Shown here: in pieces, positions 34,301-41,699 of the stretch
Layout: the number at the start of each line of letters is the position of its first letter
Numbering within the stretch: position 1 is the stretch's first letter
Origin: Lumbricus terrestris
Taxonomy: Eukaryota; Annelida; Clitellata; Crassiclitellata; Lumbricidae
NCBI GenBank assembly: GCA_949752735.1
Contig: OX457043.1
Coordinates: 42,866,587-42,930,586, forward strand
Length of the DNA stretch: 64,000 nucleotides
Reading direction: 5' to 3'
Made by a program: the position numbers and the translations under genes
Notes under the pieces: model-generated
What the model saw: only the letters and a program-made list of their open reading frames with translations
The model's database searches: none
Told to the model about the DNA's origin: nothing

Positions 34301-34866
34301 TCGCCGTAGGCATCTCTCTCGGCCTCCGAATCTCCTTCGATCCGTCCGGACTCAACCGCAGGTACCACCTCAGAAGTGTTTGCCAAAGTAACCCCACTTC
34401 TGGTACCACTGTGGCGCTCGTCGCCGGTCCGCTCGCGGGCAACACGGTGCCTTGCCTCGTACTCTGACCCATCGGTCATATCCTCTACTCGCATCTGTGC
34501 CACTGGAGAAGAACGTCTCGGCAAAGAGGCCCGAAACAAGGTGTATAGCTCTGTAGCGTCGGATCCTGATGCTGCCCCGCCCGCGGCCACCTTGGGGGTA
34601 ACATCCCGAGCTCCAGGATGGCCAATCCTCGAAACAGGGTTCACTCTTCGGGCAGAGGTCCCTCGCTTAGAGCTCCTTTTCGCGGCTGCCAACTTCGCTT
34701 TCTCCTCCGCATGCACTGTGTTCTTTCGCACCATGTTACAGCGAGTTGCCGACGCGCCGTCACTTCTAACAGGTAATACCTGGCGCTGCCATGAGGTCGG
34801 CCATAGAAGGCGACACCAACTCCACTCTAGGGGATCCAACCCTAACCGATATTGTGCCACCACCAT
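28330..34866 (-). CDS. gag-pol: gag-pol polyprotein of a Ty3/gypsy retrotransposon (2,178 aa, intact)
   Basis: A single uninterrupted frame encodes all proteins for particle assembly and reverse transcription. Residues 1-600 are basic, Arg/Ser-rich and probably disordered. About 605-790 is a Ty3/gypsy capsid (WSDQERADQLMCALTG, EKLKARYGS). C881-C884-H889-C894 form a CCHC knuckle. D947 in LLDSGSELSLVP is the protease aspartate. RT spans about 1220-1440 with D1317 and YLDD at 1379-1382. RNase H follows with D1528, E1569, D1594 and D1637. Integrase has a zinc-binding H1780/C1810/C1813 region and a DD35E triad D1842, D1902, E1938, then a GPF motif at 2082 without a chromodomain. The first ATG (34866) and a second at codon 45 (34734) both have A at -3 and G at +4. 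Codons 1-152 lie in the LTR and codons 153-159 are the primer site. Gag and Pol share one frame, with no frameshift or stop between them. Confidence 0.95.
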   Translation of the reverse strand: MVVAQYRLGLDPLEWSWCRLLWPTSWQRQVLPVRSDGASATRCNMVRKNTVHAEEKAKLAAAKRSSKRGTSARRVNPVSRIGHPGARDVTPKVAAGGAASGSDATELYTLFRASLPRRSSPVAQMRVEDMTDGSEYEARHRVARERTGDERHSGTRSGVTLANTSEVVPAVESGRIEGDSEAERDAYGDLGHLDYRPVDYFGARPKVRPQVSTGDLITLDGVGSSESVGGRPRSATSGVENWLRSVPEVGAGSQVRVLRSHVTPVTGRETVRPRLPVVSEDTRALNLVRDTSERQSPRVQHSEASERASAVGEAGGEFRSRRRDAEDIDVKAELLALRQGMAWIMRKFEERPAPVARDNDSMRVQLSRTESYPEYREARRETVPMEVWSRVQGPPEVRRLTESYREQEGTRKPERVRGSTVPMEVRPNVETEYRDLPSVAPRPVKARARIMSSDDASTEADINYRKMTPDRKKVSRQAYKAGERPRALRFSDDVVGNKKAAALVPKGKELRESGRPVRKAVEQRPRRSERLTKKPEKEPSSEEDSSPIRPPGRTCKKATALGRSKPSGHRGSPSSGDDDDSGDDSDRPRRGHRRVGVRRSPMDRKKSLTAADRGIRIKLEKYDGKTAIAAFLAKFEVCARCNNWSDQERADQLMCALTGPASQLLWDMGAQKDVTWQDLVEKLKARYGSDEQTSLYRVKLRAYRQGPGESLSAVVQEVRRLMVLAYPGPTNEVVETVACDAFMDALLNQELAQKVREREPVNLESAYKHAVRLEAYGRPATSGVEVDRRHGRVKTTKEAPATSEQQSRRVEDLERKLENLTRELGRMNMRQDSGVQTGKPLQYERWNNPGRAPDGPWRSERPAFQRRDVQPDRWRNSEIECFRCRRKGHVVRDCPQPAPERREDTKGAEPVKSEPVHEQAQNRMVRGSRMAYVVARLEGTRRNCLLDSGSELSLVPRSFVSPGKVTSSSQRLLAANGSEIRVDGEATLRLGIGKQWYALPCLVTDQVTEVILGLSWLEVNQARWDFSGRCVFLGDRKIPLKELSTELMCRRVIVQSDIMVPARCELNVPMSVVYPHLQADTEAWTTTPTEVSRGLVIGRTLVTGKESTVYIRMVNVGDNDVLVGSGTECRLERVELLGSTSSSLEASRHQGRPPARVCMTASQSVDTEAETVLKRLWEEVPDTVTVEERVRLRELILRYRSTFSLGEKDLGYTAVIQHEIDTQQERPVRQTLRRQPLAMIPEIDRQVEDMLTQGIIEPSMSEWASNVVMVKKKDGSMRFCIDYRQLNLKTRKDAHPLPLIRESLDTLGGARWYSTFDLRAGYHQMALHPRDKHKTGFITRRGSFQFKVLPFGLCNSPASFCRLMNLVLTGLNYDICLVYLDDIIVFSRDVETHMKRLEMVFKRLQEYNLKLKPSKCHLMQQEVLFLGHILSEEGVATDPSKIRAVEDWTVPRNLREVRSFIGLCSYYRRFIHDFAVVAQPLHVLTRKNVPFRWSEECQNAFVELKRRLVSSPILALPEDEGQYVLDTDASAYAIGAVLSQVQDGEERVICYASRLLSTAERNYNVTRRELLAVIYFLKEFRQYLLGKKFCLRTDHSALQWLRRTPEPIGQQARWLETIEEFDFEIVHRAGTKHGNADAMSRGPMGAGPEEEDVAEESAAWICPVAEAKPVAVAPAEDVGQDLGWTKESLRKEQLDDRKIGPVLAWKESGRQPTELEAAALSEESKIVLSQWELLEVRQGVLFRRWLKGSTGETERYQLVVPFMLRHEMFKVTHGSFAGGHFGVRKSLEKLKRRAYWPSWKNDVRRWCQRCDNCARYRREKPPRQGLLQCPVIGEPMERFGIDITGPHPVSNKGHKYILTAIDYFSRWAEALPIRNQEAATVAETLMVHVFSRFGMPRQILTDQGSCFESALFQELCKRMEIDKVRTTPYHPSGNGMIERFHRTLNSLLGKVVSVRQRDWDVHLPYVMAAYRSTEHDATQRTPNFLFLGRENHTPLDLILAQLVDCDRPSEVEVEEYVAKQQETMEVAYQLVREQLGRIADRRKKAYDLRVKPSQFSVGDWVYYYYPRLRCGRKIKWTRVYTGPFLVTQVLNPVLYRIQRSVRSLAMVVHVDKLKPFHGDHPRSWLSEVVEESLVDAGPFPGDTELVGSSAIPAESPAPGEDSVESPRRRANRRACRLD
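34391..34409 (-). promoter_or_regulatory. primer binding site, tRNA-Leu type
   Basis: Directly after the 5' LTR the minus strand reads G then TGGTACCAGAAGTGGGGT. Its complement ACCCCACTTCTGGTACCA looks like the 3' end of animal tRNA-Leu(UAA), from the T arm through the CCA tail; the tRNA identity is from memory of that family. The site is translated as part of gag (S-G-T-R-S-G-V). Confidence 0.8.
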
Positions 34867-37855
34867 TGTCCTTTGTCCGCAACGGGACAGTCAAATTCTT
34901 CGTATATGTTTTTCTGGTACCAGGCCTTTAGGGAGACCACCCGTATAGTTCGCTGGAAGCGAAACTATTTCACAATTCGCGCAACAGCGAAGTCACTCGT
35001 AACCAGGAATACGGCGCTTGCCAGGCGCTCGCGTACTTGTTTCTCACTCAACCCCGCGCTATCCCGAAAGAAAGGCGCACACTTGTACTCGGGACTGTCG
35101 ACTCTTTCGCCGCAACAGGCGCCAACGGTAACTGACTTTCGTAACGCTTCTGACTCGCGTTTACTGTCCGCCGACCAGCATCGCTCCCGTATAGGGGGCT
35201 TAAAAATTAGCTAAGGGAAACACAACTTCCTTAACTAGATTAACTTATGACTTATGGAACCGAGACACGCTGCGTAAATTAAAGGGAGCGGTTAGGGCAG
35301 CTTCGTTTAACCCTAACTTTGCAACTACGAATTCCTCGACCTGGCGGGGAAAACCGTAGTTTTGGCGAAGTAAAGCTTGTCGAGCCTTCACCGTTTAATC
35401 CACCAAGGATACTCTCTCACTGGCGTTACAGTCCCGATCGTCTCGGTGCGCTGAGCCGAACGACACCGAGATCGACTAGATCGGACAAGAGCTGACAAAG
35501 ATATGTAATACAAGGGAAATACACGGGCGACGGCCAATGGATCGCTTTCCGAAGCCCTTCCCCAGGAACAGGTAACACACTTACACGTATACAAGATAGA
35601 ACTCGGCGTGACGTTCAATCTGACACCAACTTTTCGTTATTCGCACAACAACTCACAAAGTTACACTCACTCGACCAATCGTGGCCAGTATCTACCTTGG
35701 ACTTCAACCAACGCTGATCAACGGCGGCTGATATAGCCAAGCGATCGTATCAACGGCTCTGCTACTAGCCGATTCAAAGACCAGAGGTGAAAGAAAAGAT
35801 ATTCGGTAGTCAAAGAATATCGCAATACACTCGCAGACCTAGGGCACTGCGCGTTGCCCACACAGACCTGTCGGCTGCGGTCACTCGCTTGGTCGCGGCG
35901 CCGCGTAACCGAACTCTACGGGAAAAGATCGGGGGAAACTCTTCGCGAGCTCCTACCGTCGAAACCCTTCCAGATATCGCTTAACTCTCTTCCGACTGAC
36001 TTGTCCCACTCAACGAGACGCACAATCTGACACCAAGATTGCAAGGATCGGGTAACAATTGACAAAGTTTTCCGGTAACCTTCGACCTCTCTCGCGGTCG
36101 CTCGGTCTTGCGTGCTGGCCTGTACTCGCTAGGCGAAGGCCGAGGGAAAACAAGTTTGCGCGCTTCTACCGTTGAAGCCGTAACCGTCACTGACTAACTT
36201 TTCACAGGTAAAGTATTCTCCTCGTCGAGACGAACAATAGGACACCAAGATTGAACGAATCGGACGACAGATGGCAAAGCCGCTGAAAGCGCGGCCGGTC
36301 TTCGCGGCCTGGGCGAAAGACTGGAGAAATCGGCTAAGTCCCGTTCACGCGCGAGGCGCTCTCTCTCTAGACTATACCGGAGAAACCGTAACAGCTACAG
36401 ACAAACCTCCCACAGGGCAAGTCTTCTACTCGTCGAGATGAACCAGATTGTCGCTTAGATCAAAACGATTGGACCACAGGCTACAAAGTTATTCCGTGCG
36501 CAACTACTTCGTCCGGGCGACCGCTGGGATAGCACGCGAACAGAACAGCAACGCACTTTCGCCACTCTCAAGGCAAATTCACTTATTCGGCTCTAACTCT
36601 CGAACGGGGCGAGCTAGACCAGTTTTCTTGACACTTTCACGGGCAAATCGTAGGCGCTGCACGATCCGATGCAGGTTTCAAGACGATCAGGTAAGTTTTC
36701 ACCGAGTACGGCACTCACGGACACTAGGACTCGACGTCGATGCCCCGTCAGGCGCAGCACCGACCTCCGACCGAAGAGTCCAAGTACGGCAAATGATGAT
36801 CCCACGACGATCGCAGAGATCACCAACCGCCGCCGTGCACAGTTATAAGATGTACCACAGCTTCAGATACCAGGGAACAAGGATTCAGAATTATCGAGGC
36901 CTTACCGCTTATCTACGGTTGCGCGCTCGCCTTGGCCGGCCGTGCGGATTAACCGACGCGGGCCGCCGAAGGAAAACCTTCTTTCTTTTACGCTGCAAGC
37001 ACTCAGCGGGTCTGATTTCACACGGCACTGTAGGCCAGGAGACGTTTACAAGTCAAACGGGACGAGCCACCACCAACTCTCCCTGACGCGGTCGTAGCGC
37101 GGCGATGCCCAGTCGGCCGTCGCTAGATCGTCAATACACGTAACGTACAACCTCCGCGGGTGCGGATTCGCTCCGGATACAATATTTCTCGTCAAATTCA
37201 CCAGAAAGCGTTTGGACACCAACAAACCAACGTAGCAATGTCAATTCAACGTGCCAAGATTGCGTGGAGAGCAATGAAACGAACAGAGTTAATATTCATT
37301 GCCCATAGAGTGATCGCCATCACTCTACACTAGTAGCAGAACACCGTGTGGCAGGCTTTATTCCACCGGAATGTCACTGTTTAAACGCGATTTTTCAGCA
37401 TGTGAAAAATCTTGGATAATTCGCCAAAAATCCATTTGTTGTCGGATCGTCACCGGGTTTCTTTCTATCGCTTCCCAAACGACTTCTACGTAACCTACGC
37501 CCTAAATTAAGATTATTGGACGGCCAGAAATTTATTTATTCTACGGGTGCTAAAATACCTAAGAGCGTTCCATAGCGATTTGGCTATAAATGCCTCATCT
37601 TCGCTCTCGCCTGCTTCCAGCTGTGTTCCACAGGCATTAACTAACGGTCGCGCTCTAATAGCGTAGTGGTCGCGCTCTAATAGCGCATATTTTCGTAGCG
37701 CATTTCTGCTAGGGGAAATTACGCCTTACCTATAATTGACTCTAACTACACGGTTGGGCTGCTTTAGGAGCGTCACCGTGGCTCCTGCCTGTCTCCAGCT
37801 TCAGTTTGACAAGGCCGCCGGTCGGAGTTTATCGTCTTGTGGCTGAAACGCCACA
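34410..37855 (-). repeat. 5' LTR of the giant gypsy element (3,446 bp)
   Basis: Identical by eye to the other LTR except T at 35634. It should contain the element's promoter. I could not place a TATA box with confidence. The gag start codons at 34866 and 34734 lie 325-457 bp before its 3' end. Confidence 0.95.
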
Positions 37856-38128
37856 ATTGTAAACGAATTAAATCCCTTATCAGTTCGCAAAATTGATGTC
37901 GAGACGCGATCATCGTCTGTCAACGGCGCCAGATTGCGTCGCAAATTACAGCAAAATATGGCTGTTCCGGGCATATAATTAAAACCTAAACTAGTATCAA
38001 TTCACTTTTTCAGTGGAAATACTTTAGTGAACTACCTTTTATTTGACGCATAAAGTATGAATAAATTCCAGAGATTGGCAGAGTTATGCGCATGCAAAGT
38101 CGGGACATTTATGCTGGACCACCCTGTA

Positions 38129-38470
38129 GTATGCTGTTTTGCGACGAAATCAGGCGGTGTTTATAATGCATGCATGTCTTACAATAGCTAGAGAAGATTA
38201 TAATATAGAAAAGCACGCAATGGCTGCGAAACTAAATGCAAAAGATAAAATAATCTATTATATCGACTGACAAGGCCAGTGCTAAATAGATTGCATCAAA
38301 CAAGAGTTCGATAAAGCAGTAGAATAATAATGTTGAGCATAGGTCGCTCTGACAGCATTAATGTAACCGATTATCACGCAGCAGTACTGTAACAGTTGTC
38401 TACACGATTGCTCTTCCACGACCTTTGTGCTCTGCGTGTCGTCGGTCAACGTGCAGTGCGTGCACTGTAC
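38129..38470. other. short intergenic spacer
   Basis: No gene seen. It lies directly downstream of the minus-strand C1q exon and would hold its 3' UTR. Confidence 0.5.
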
Positions 38471-38674
38471 TCAATTCTCGAAGAGGAGGAATCCGGAGAA
38501 CGAGGTGGTCATGTCTCCGGAGTAAAGGTATGACTCATGGCTTACCTGCAGCCAGACCTGATCACCAACCTCCAGCGAAAGGATGGCATTGCTGGTTGAC
38601 GTTGACCAGTTTGGGATGCTCTGGGACCCGACGGACATTACCTTTACTCCGTTCTTCACTACGTTGACGGACGC
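38471..38674 (-). CDS. C1q-domain gene 1, last exon (C-terminal half of the domain)
   Basis: A 204-bp phase-0 exon after the acceptor TTCTCTGTAG on the minus strand, ending with a stop at 38471-38473. It encodes ASVNVVKNGVKV, then ILSLEVGDQVWLQV and the terminal strand SFSGFLLFEN. Length, borders and key motifs equal those of the exon at 8374-8577. The nearest upstream partner in the same orientation is the 189-bp exon at 58791-58979, which would imply a 20.1-kb intron packed with mobile elements. The partner could also have been lost or lie elsewhere, so the pairing is an inference. Family role: secreted globular C1q lectin. Signal-peptide exons were not found. Confidence 0.85.
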   Translation of the reverse strand, partial: ASVNVVKNGVKVMSVGSQSIPNWSTSTSNAILSLEVGDQVWLQVSHESYLYSGDMTTSFSGFLLFEN

Positions 38675-38892
38675 CTACAGAGAACGGCGAAGAGAACGAT
38701 TACAAAACAGGTGTAAGTTGAATAAGAAGGCGCGTATAGGCATAGCTTAAAGTGTTGCGGGACGGTCGTGGACGGCGTCCAGGCACTTATTTCCTAGATT
38801 GGACGCCGTCCTGCCACATGTTTGGCCAGCAATATAGGCTGTCAATTCATTCGCAGTTAAAATCGTAATGTATGTATGTATGTATGTGCACT

Positions 38893-39101
38893 TGTTATAG
38901 CGCCCCTTCAAGCTCTCTATCTACTCAGAGGCGCTCCCGACTGCAGAGCGGACACTGCAGAGTAGTTTCACGCCGAAGCGCTTATCAATTGCGAGTGAAG
39001 GACTTGCCCAAGGTCCCTACGCGACGACGTGAGGTGGATTCGAACCTCGAACCGTCCGGCTTCAAGGCAACGACGCCACCACTACTCCACCGCGCCCCAC
39101 A
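38893..39101 (-). mobile_element. tRNA-derived SINE, copy 2
   Basis: Minus-strand order: a degenerate tRNA head starting GGGGCGCGGTGGAGTAGTGG with B box GGTTCGAATCCACC, the body CCTTGGGCAAGTCCTTCACT and GCTTCGGCGTGAAACT, the tail GGGAGCGCCTCTGAGTAGAT..TTGAAGGGGCGCTATAACAAG, then (CATA)n at 38860-38890. The tail is shared with the LINE fragment at 39300-39720. Confidence 0.85.
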
Positions 39102-39299
39102 ATGGCGGCAGAGCTGACATTATTAGGCAGCCACAGTGTGTTCACTGTCCACACTACCATACTGAGAATCAGAATGTTCACAGGTGCTCAGTTAACTTAA
39201 AACAAAAGAATTAGGCCTTTATAAAACAAACTTCGACAGGCAGCTGAGGCAAAGACTCAAATGGTCAACTGCGCAGGCGGCAAGTGGTGTCTAAATATT

Positions 39300-39720
39300 C
39301 TGTCTATCTATCTGTCTATGAAATTTATATAGCGCCCCTTCAATGAGTCTACTCAGAAGCGCTCCGGACCCAAGCCCGGTCAAAAAGAAAAGTCTTGAGC
39401 AATCTATAGAAAGAGCCAGACATGTTCCGAGGGTGGAAACGCAGGTTAGAGGGAAGCTCATTCCAAGTGGAAGGTCCAGTGACCGAGAATGCCCTGTTCT
39501 GCCTTGTGGCAGTGCGGGCATAAGGAACCATAAAGTCACCTCTAGAGGCCGAGCGCAGAGATCGGCGACCCACAGCAGTTGAGGTCAAGGTGAAGAACTC
39601 ACAGAGATAGGAATCCGAGGTGCTGTGCCCAAGACACAGCGCCAAGCAAAGGAAGTAACCCTGAAATGCATGGTGTTTAGAGTTGAAGTGACGATTGAGA
39701 TAGGCAAACTGTGGAGGAGG
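39300..39720 (-). pseudogene. LINE reverse-transcriptase C-terminus and 3' tail
   Basis: The minus-strand frame from about 39720 reads a typical LINE C-terminus: PYARTATRQNRAFSVTGP, STWNELPSNLR and SGSFYRLLKTFLF, with a stop at 39349-39351. The 3' tail follows: GGAGCGCTTCTGAGTAGAC, TTGAAGGGGCGCTATATAAAT and then (ATAGACAG)n at about 39300. This tail is nearly the same as that of the neighbouring SINE, which makes this LINE family a candidate for the machinery that copies the SINE. The 5' region is missing. Confidence 0.8.
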
Positions 39721-39764
39721 AATCTGGATAAGATTCGTTAACTTTTGCGATTAATCGTCGCCGC

Positions 39765-39967
39765 GGGATTAACTATCGCGGGATTAACAGTCCGTGGGAT
39801 TAACTATCGCGGGATTAACAGTCCGTGGGATTAACTATCGCGGGATTAACAGTCCGTGGGATTAACTATCGCGGGATTAACAGTCCGTGGGATTAACTAT
39901 CGCGGGATTAACAGTCCGTGGGATTAACTGTCGCGGGATTGATTATCACCGGGATTAACTGTCCGGT
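39765..39967. repeat. GGGATTAAC tandem array (31-bp unit)
   Basis: Alternating 15- and 16-bp half units, GGGATTAACTATCGC and GGGATTAACAGTCCGT, repeat about six times, giving 12 exact GGGATTAAC words and one variant. The units are nearly identical, so expansion is recent. The word GGATTA is the core recognised by Otx/Bicoid-type homeodomains, but nothing here shows binding. Confidence 0.9.
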
Positions 39968-40092
39968 ATTAACTCTGTTGGGAAGGCAACGGGAAACAAC
40001 CTCACTCATCTCATCCCCAGGGGCCTTCGGGCAGAGAACCATCATCATCATCGTCATCGTCATCGCCATCGCCATCACCATCATCATCAACT

Positions 40093-40645
40093 TTGTAAGC
40101 GCCCCTTCAAGCTCGCTACTCAGAGGCGCTCCCGACTACAGCAGTGGCGGCGCTAGGGGGCTGGGGGGGCTAAGCCCCCCTACAAGAGGCTCAGCCCCTC
40201 CTAAAAATAGGGCCATTCTAACTTTTTTACAGTGAAATATACACAAGTCTGGGCCGACGACTAAAAAAAAGGTCGTCAGAAATTTTGGCGGCGAAAATGG
40301 AAAATTTTCATGGGATTTCGGTCGATGACTAAAAAAAAGAAAAAAAAGGTCGTCAGAAATTTTGGCGGCGAAAATGGAAAATTTTCATGAGATTTCGGTC
40401 GAGGCTTCAGCCCCCCCGAAACTAAAATCCTGGCGCCGCCACTGGACTACAGCGCGGACCCGTGGAGTTTCACGCCAAAGCGCTGTACGTTGGCCGTCGT
40501 CTCATGATTGCAGACATAAGAGAGGACCCGGAGTTTCACGCCGAAGCGCTGAGAAATTGCGAGTGAAGGACTTGCCCATGGTCCCTACGCGGCGCCTTGA
40601 GACGGATTCGAACCGGCAACCCGCCGGCTGCAAGGCAACGAATAT
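40093..40645 (-). mobile_element. tRNA-derived SINE, copy 3, interrupted by an hAT MITE
   Basis: Body and tail as in copies 1 and 2 (tail at 40093-40140, B box side GGTTCGAATCCGTC at about 40605). The copy is split at GACTACAG by the 303-bp MITE. It also has an internal duplication of the GGAGTTTCACGCC(A/G)AAGCGCTG segment at about 40464 and 40531. The tRNA head beyond GGCTGCAAGGCAACGAA is missing, so it is 5'-truncated. Confidence 0.8.
40142..40444. mobile_element. hAT-type MITE, copy 2
   Basis: 303 bp with ends CAGTGGCGGCGCTAGG and CTGGCGCCGCCACTG. The perfect 8-bp target duplication GACTACAG is at 40134-40141 and 40445-40452. It is inserted in opposite orientation to copies 1 and 3. An internal segment containing GGTCGTCAGAAATTTTGGCG is tandemly duplicated. 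Non-coding. Confidence 0.92.
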
Positions 40646-40699
40646 TGTGGAGACCGCGTCTGGACGTAGTTTTTCTTTGGACTGAGCCTCGGACTGATT

Positions 40700-40990
40700 G
40701 ACCTGGCCTATGCACCGGTATACACGCTGGCATACGTCTGGACTACGACTGGCATACGCCTGGCATACGCCACGCCTCTTGGCGCCGGCATACGACTGCT
40801 GCACGACTGGCATACGCTTGGCATACGCCACGCCTCTTGGCGCCGGCCTGTGGCATGAAATCTTGTCCGGCATGAAATTGTGTCCGACTCCGCCCACTTC
40901 CGTTGTCAAGACAGTATTTCATGCGGCATACGTATGAGATCTTGTCCGGCATGAAATCTTGTCCGGCATGAAATAGATACGACTCCGCTT
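40700..40990. repeat. GGCATACG / GTCCGGCATGAAAT repeat cluster, left copy
   Basis: Several short units TGGCATACGCC and CACGCCTCTTGGCGCCGGC are followed by GTGGCATGAAATCTTGTCCGG units. The GGCATGAAAT part reappears inverted at about 47705-47830, and the GGCATACG units reappear at 47840-48080. The two clusters flank the 5.9-kb element at 41538-47409. Confidence 0.6.
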
Positions 40991-41537
40991 ACTTTCTTTG
41001 GGTAAACAGTATTTCCTTCTATTATTATATAAATTATCCACGTAAAAGTATCTTACTAACATAAAATCAATAATATAATTTTATATATGCGACGAGAAAT
41101 CAAGATGTAAACAGTTGAAATATTGTTTTAATGTGCGAAGCTTGTTGTTTCGACTTGCGACCACGATGACGCTAGTTCTATACTTAGAAGGAAATTCCCA
41201 TCGCGGAACGTGGCGACGAGTTGAGGCCTGTGCAAATGAGTAAGATCGCTTTCAGAGCATAGAAATGGGTTCTAAAACTTTTAAAAATTAGACTGTCCAT
41301 TTATCCTTTAGTTCTCAGTTCTGTTTGTGGCACCAAGTTGTTATAGCTGTAAACTTCTATGTGTGTATGTATAGTTTGCACGCTGTTGATCAACTGGGGT
41401 GCTGATACTTAAAATATGTATTCCAAATATCAAGTAAGTCTAGTGATATTTGGCATATGCTTGATTAGCTTGAAATTCTGCACTGCATGGCTACCTATAA
41501 TGCTCATAGACTAGGCCTACTACATTGTACGTACAAC

Positions 41538-41690
41538 GGTTCACTATCAACACGGCGAATGTCAAAAGGGCTCAATCAAAAAGGCGCAATCAAAAGTGCG
41601 AAAATGAATAGAGCGCATTGTTTTTAGAGCGCACGATCGAAAGAGCGAAATCAAAAGGGCGCATGCTTAAAGGACCGCGATCAAAAGGGC
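41538..41690. repeat. left terminal inverted repeat (outer part)
   Basis: Besides the terminal match, it contains repeated words such as CAATCAAAAGGCGC and GATCAAAAGGGCGCATG. Related words in the opposite orientation occur at about 42880-43020, just inside the minisatellite. Confidence 0.7.
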
Positions 41691-41699
41691 GCATGTATC

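Larger units (their letters stand above)
22520..37855 (-). mobile_element. complete giant-LTR Ty3/gypsy retrotransposon, TSD ATTG
   Basis: A 15,336-bp element in minus orientation. LTRs of 3,446 bp each begin TGTGGCG and end CGCCACA, a perfect 7-bp inverted repeat. The 4-bp duplication ATTG is at 22516-22519 and 37856-37859. From its 5' end the element has the LTR 37855-34410, primer site 34409-34391, gag-pol 34866-28330 starting inside the LTR, a 2.36-kb non-coding 3' region, a polypurine tract at 25966-25979, and the LTR 25965-22520. Comparing the LTRs by eye I found a single difference (C at 23744, T at 35634), so insertion was very recent. The coding frame is intact, so the copy may be active. 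No env-like or chromodomain coding was found. Confidence 0.96.
21792..38126. mobile_element. mariner/Tc1-like element split by the giant gypsy element
   Basis: The left end CAGGGTGGTCCAGCATAAAT and the right end (its inverse, ending in GGACCACCCTG) form long inverted repeats that continue through ATGTCCCGACTTTGCA. Each is bordered by TA (21790-21791 and 38127-38128), the target of Tc1/mariner elements. Without the 15.3-kb insertion the element is only about 1 kb (21792-22519 plus 37856-38126). I see no DDE transposase in those parts, so it is probably a non-autonomous or decayed copy. It served as the landing site for the gypsy element. Confidence 0.82.

Noticed and set aside
28330..34866. 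Many plus-strand frames of 60-180 codons opposite gag-pol
   Set aside because: They are antisense to a clearly conserved polyprotein and resemble no known family.
39765..39967. CRISPR-like array
   Set aside because: Units are contiguous without unique spacers, and the setting is animal DNA with no cas genes. The minisatellite at 41700-42840 is rejected for the same reason.
40502..40909. 135-codon minus-strand frame
   Set aside because: It runs across the SINE body and the GGCATACG repeats and has no recognisable domain.
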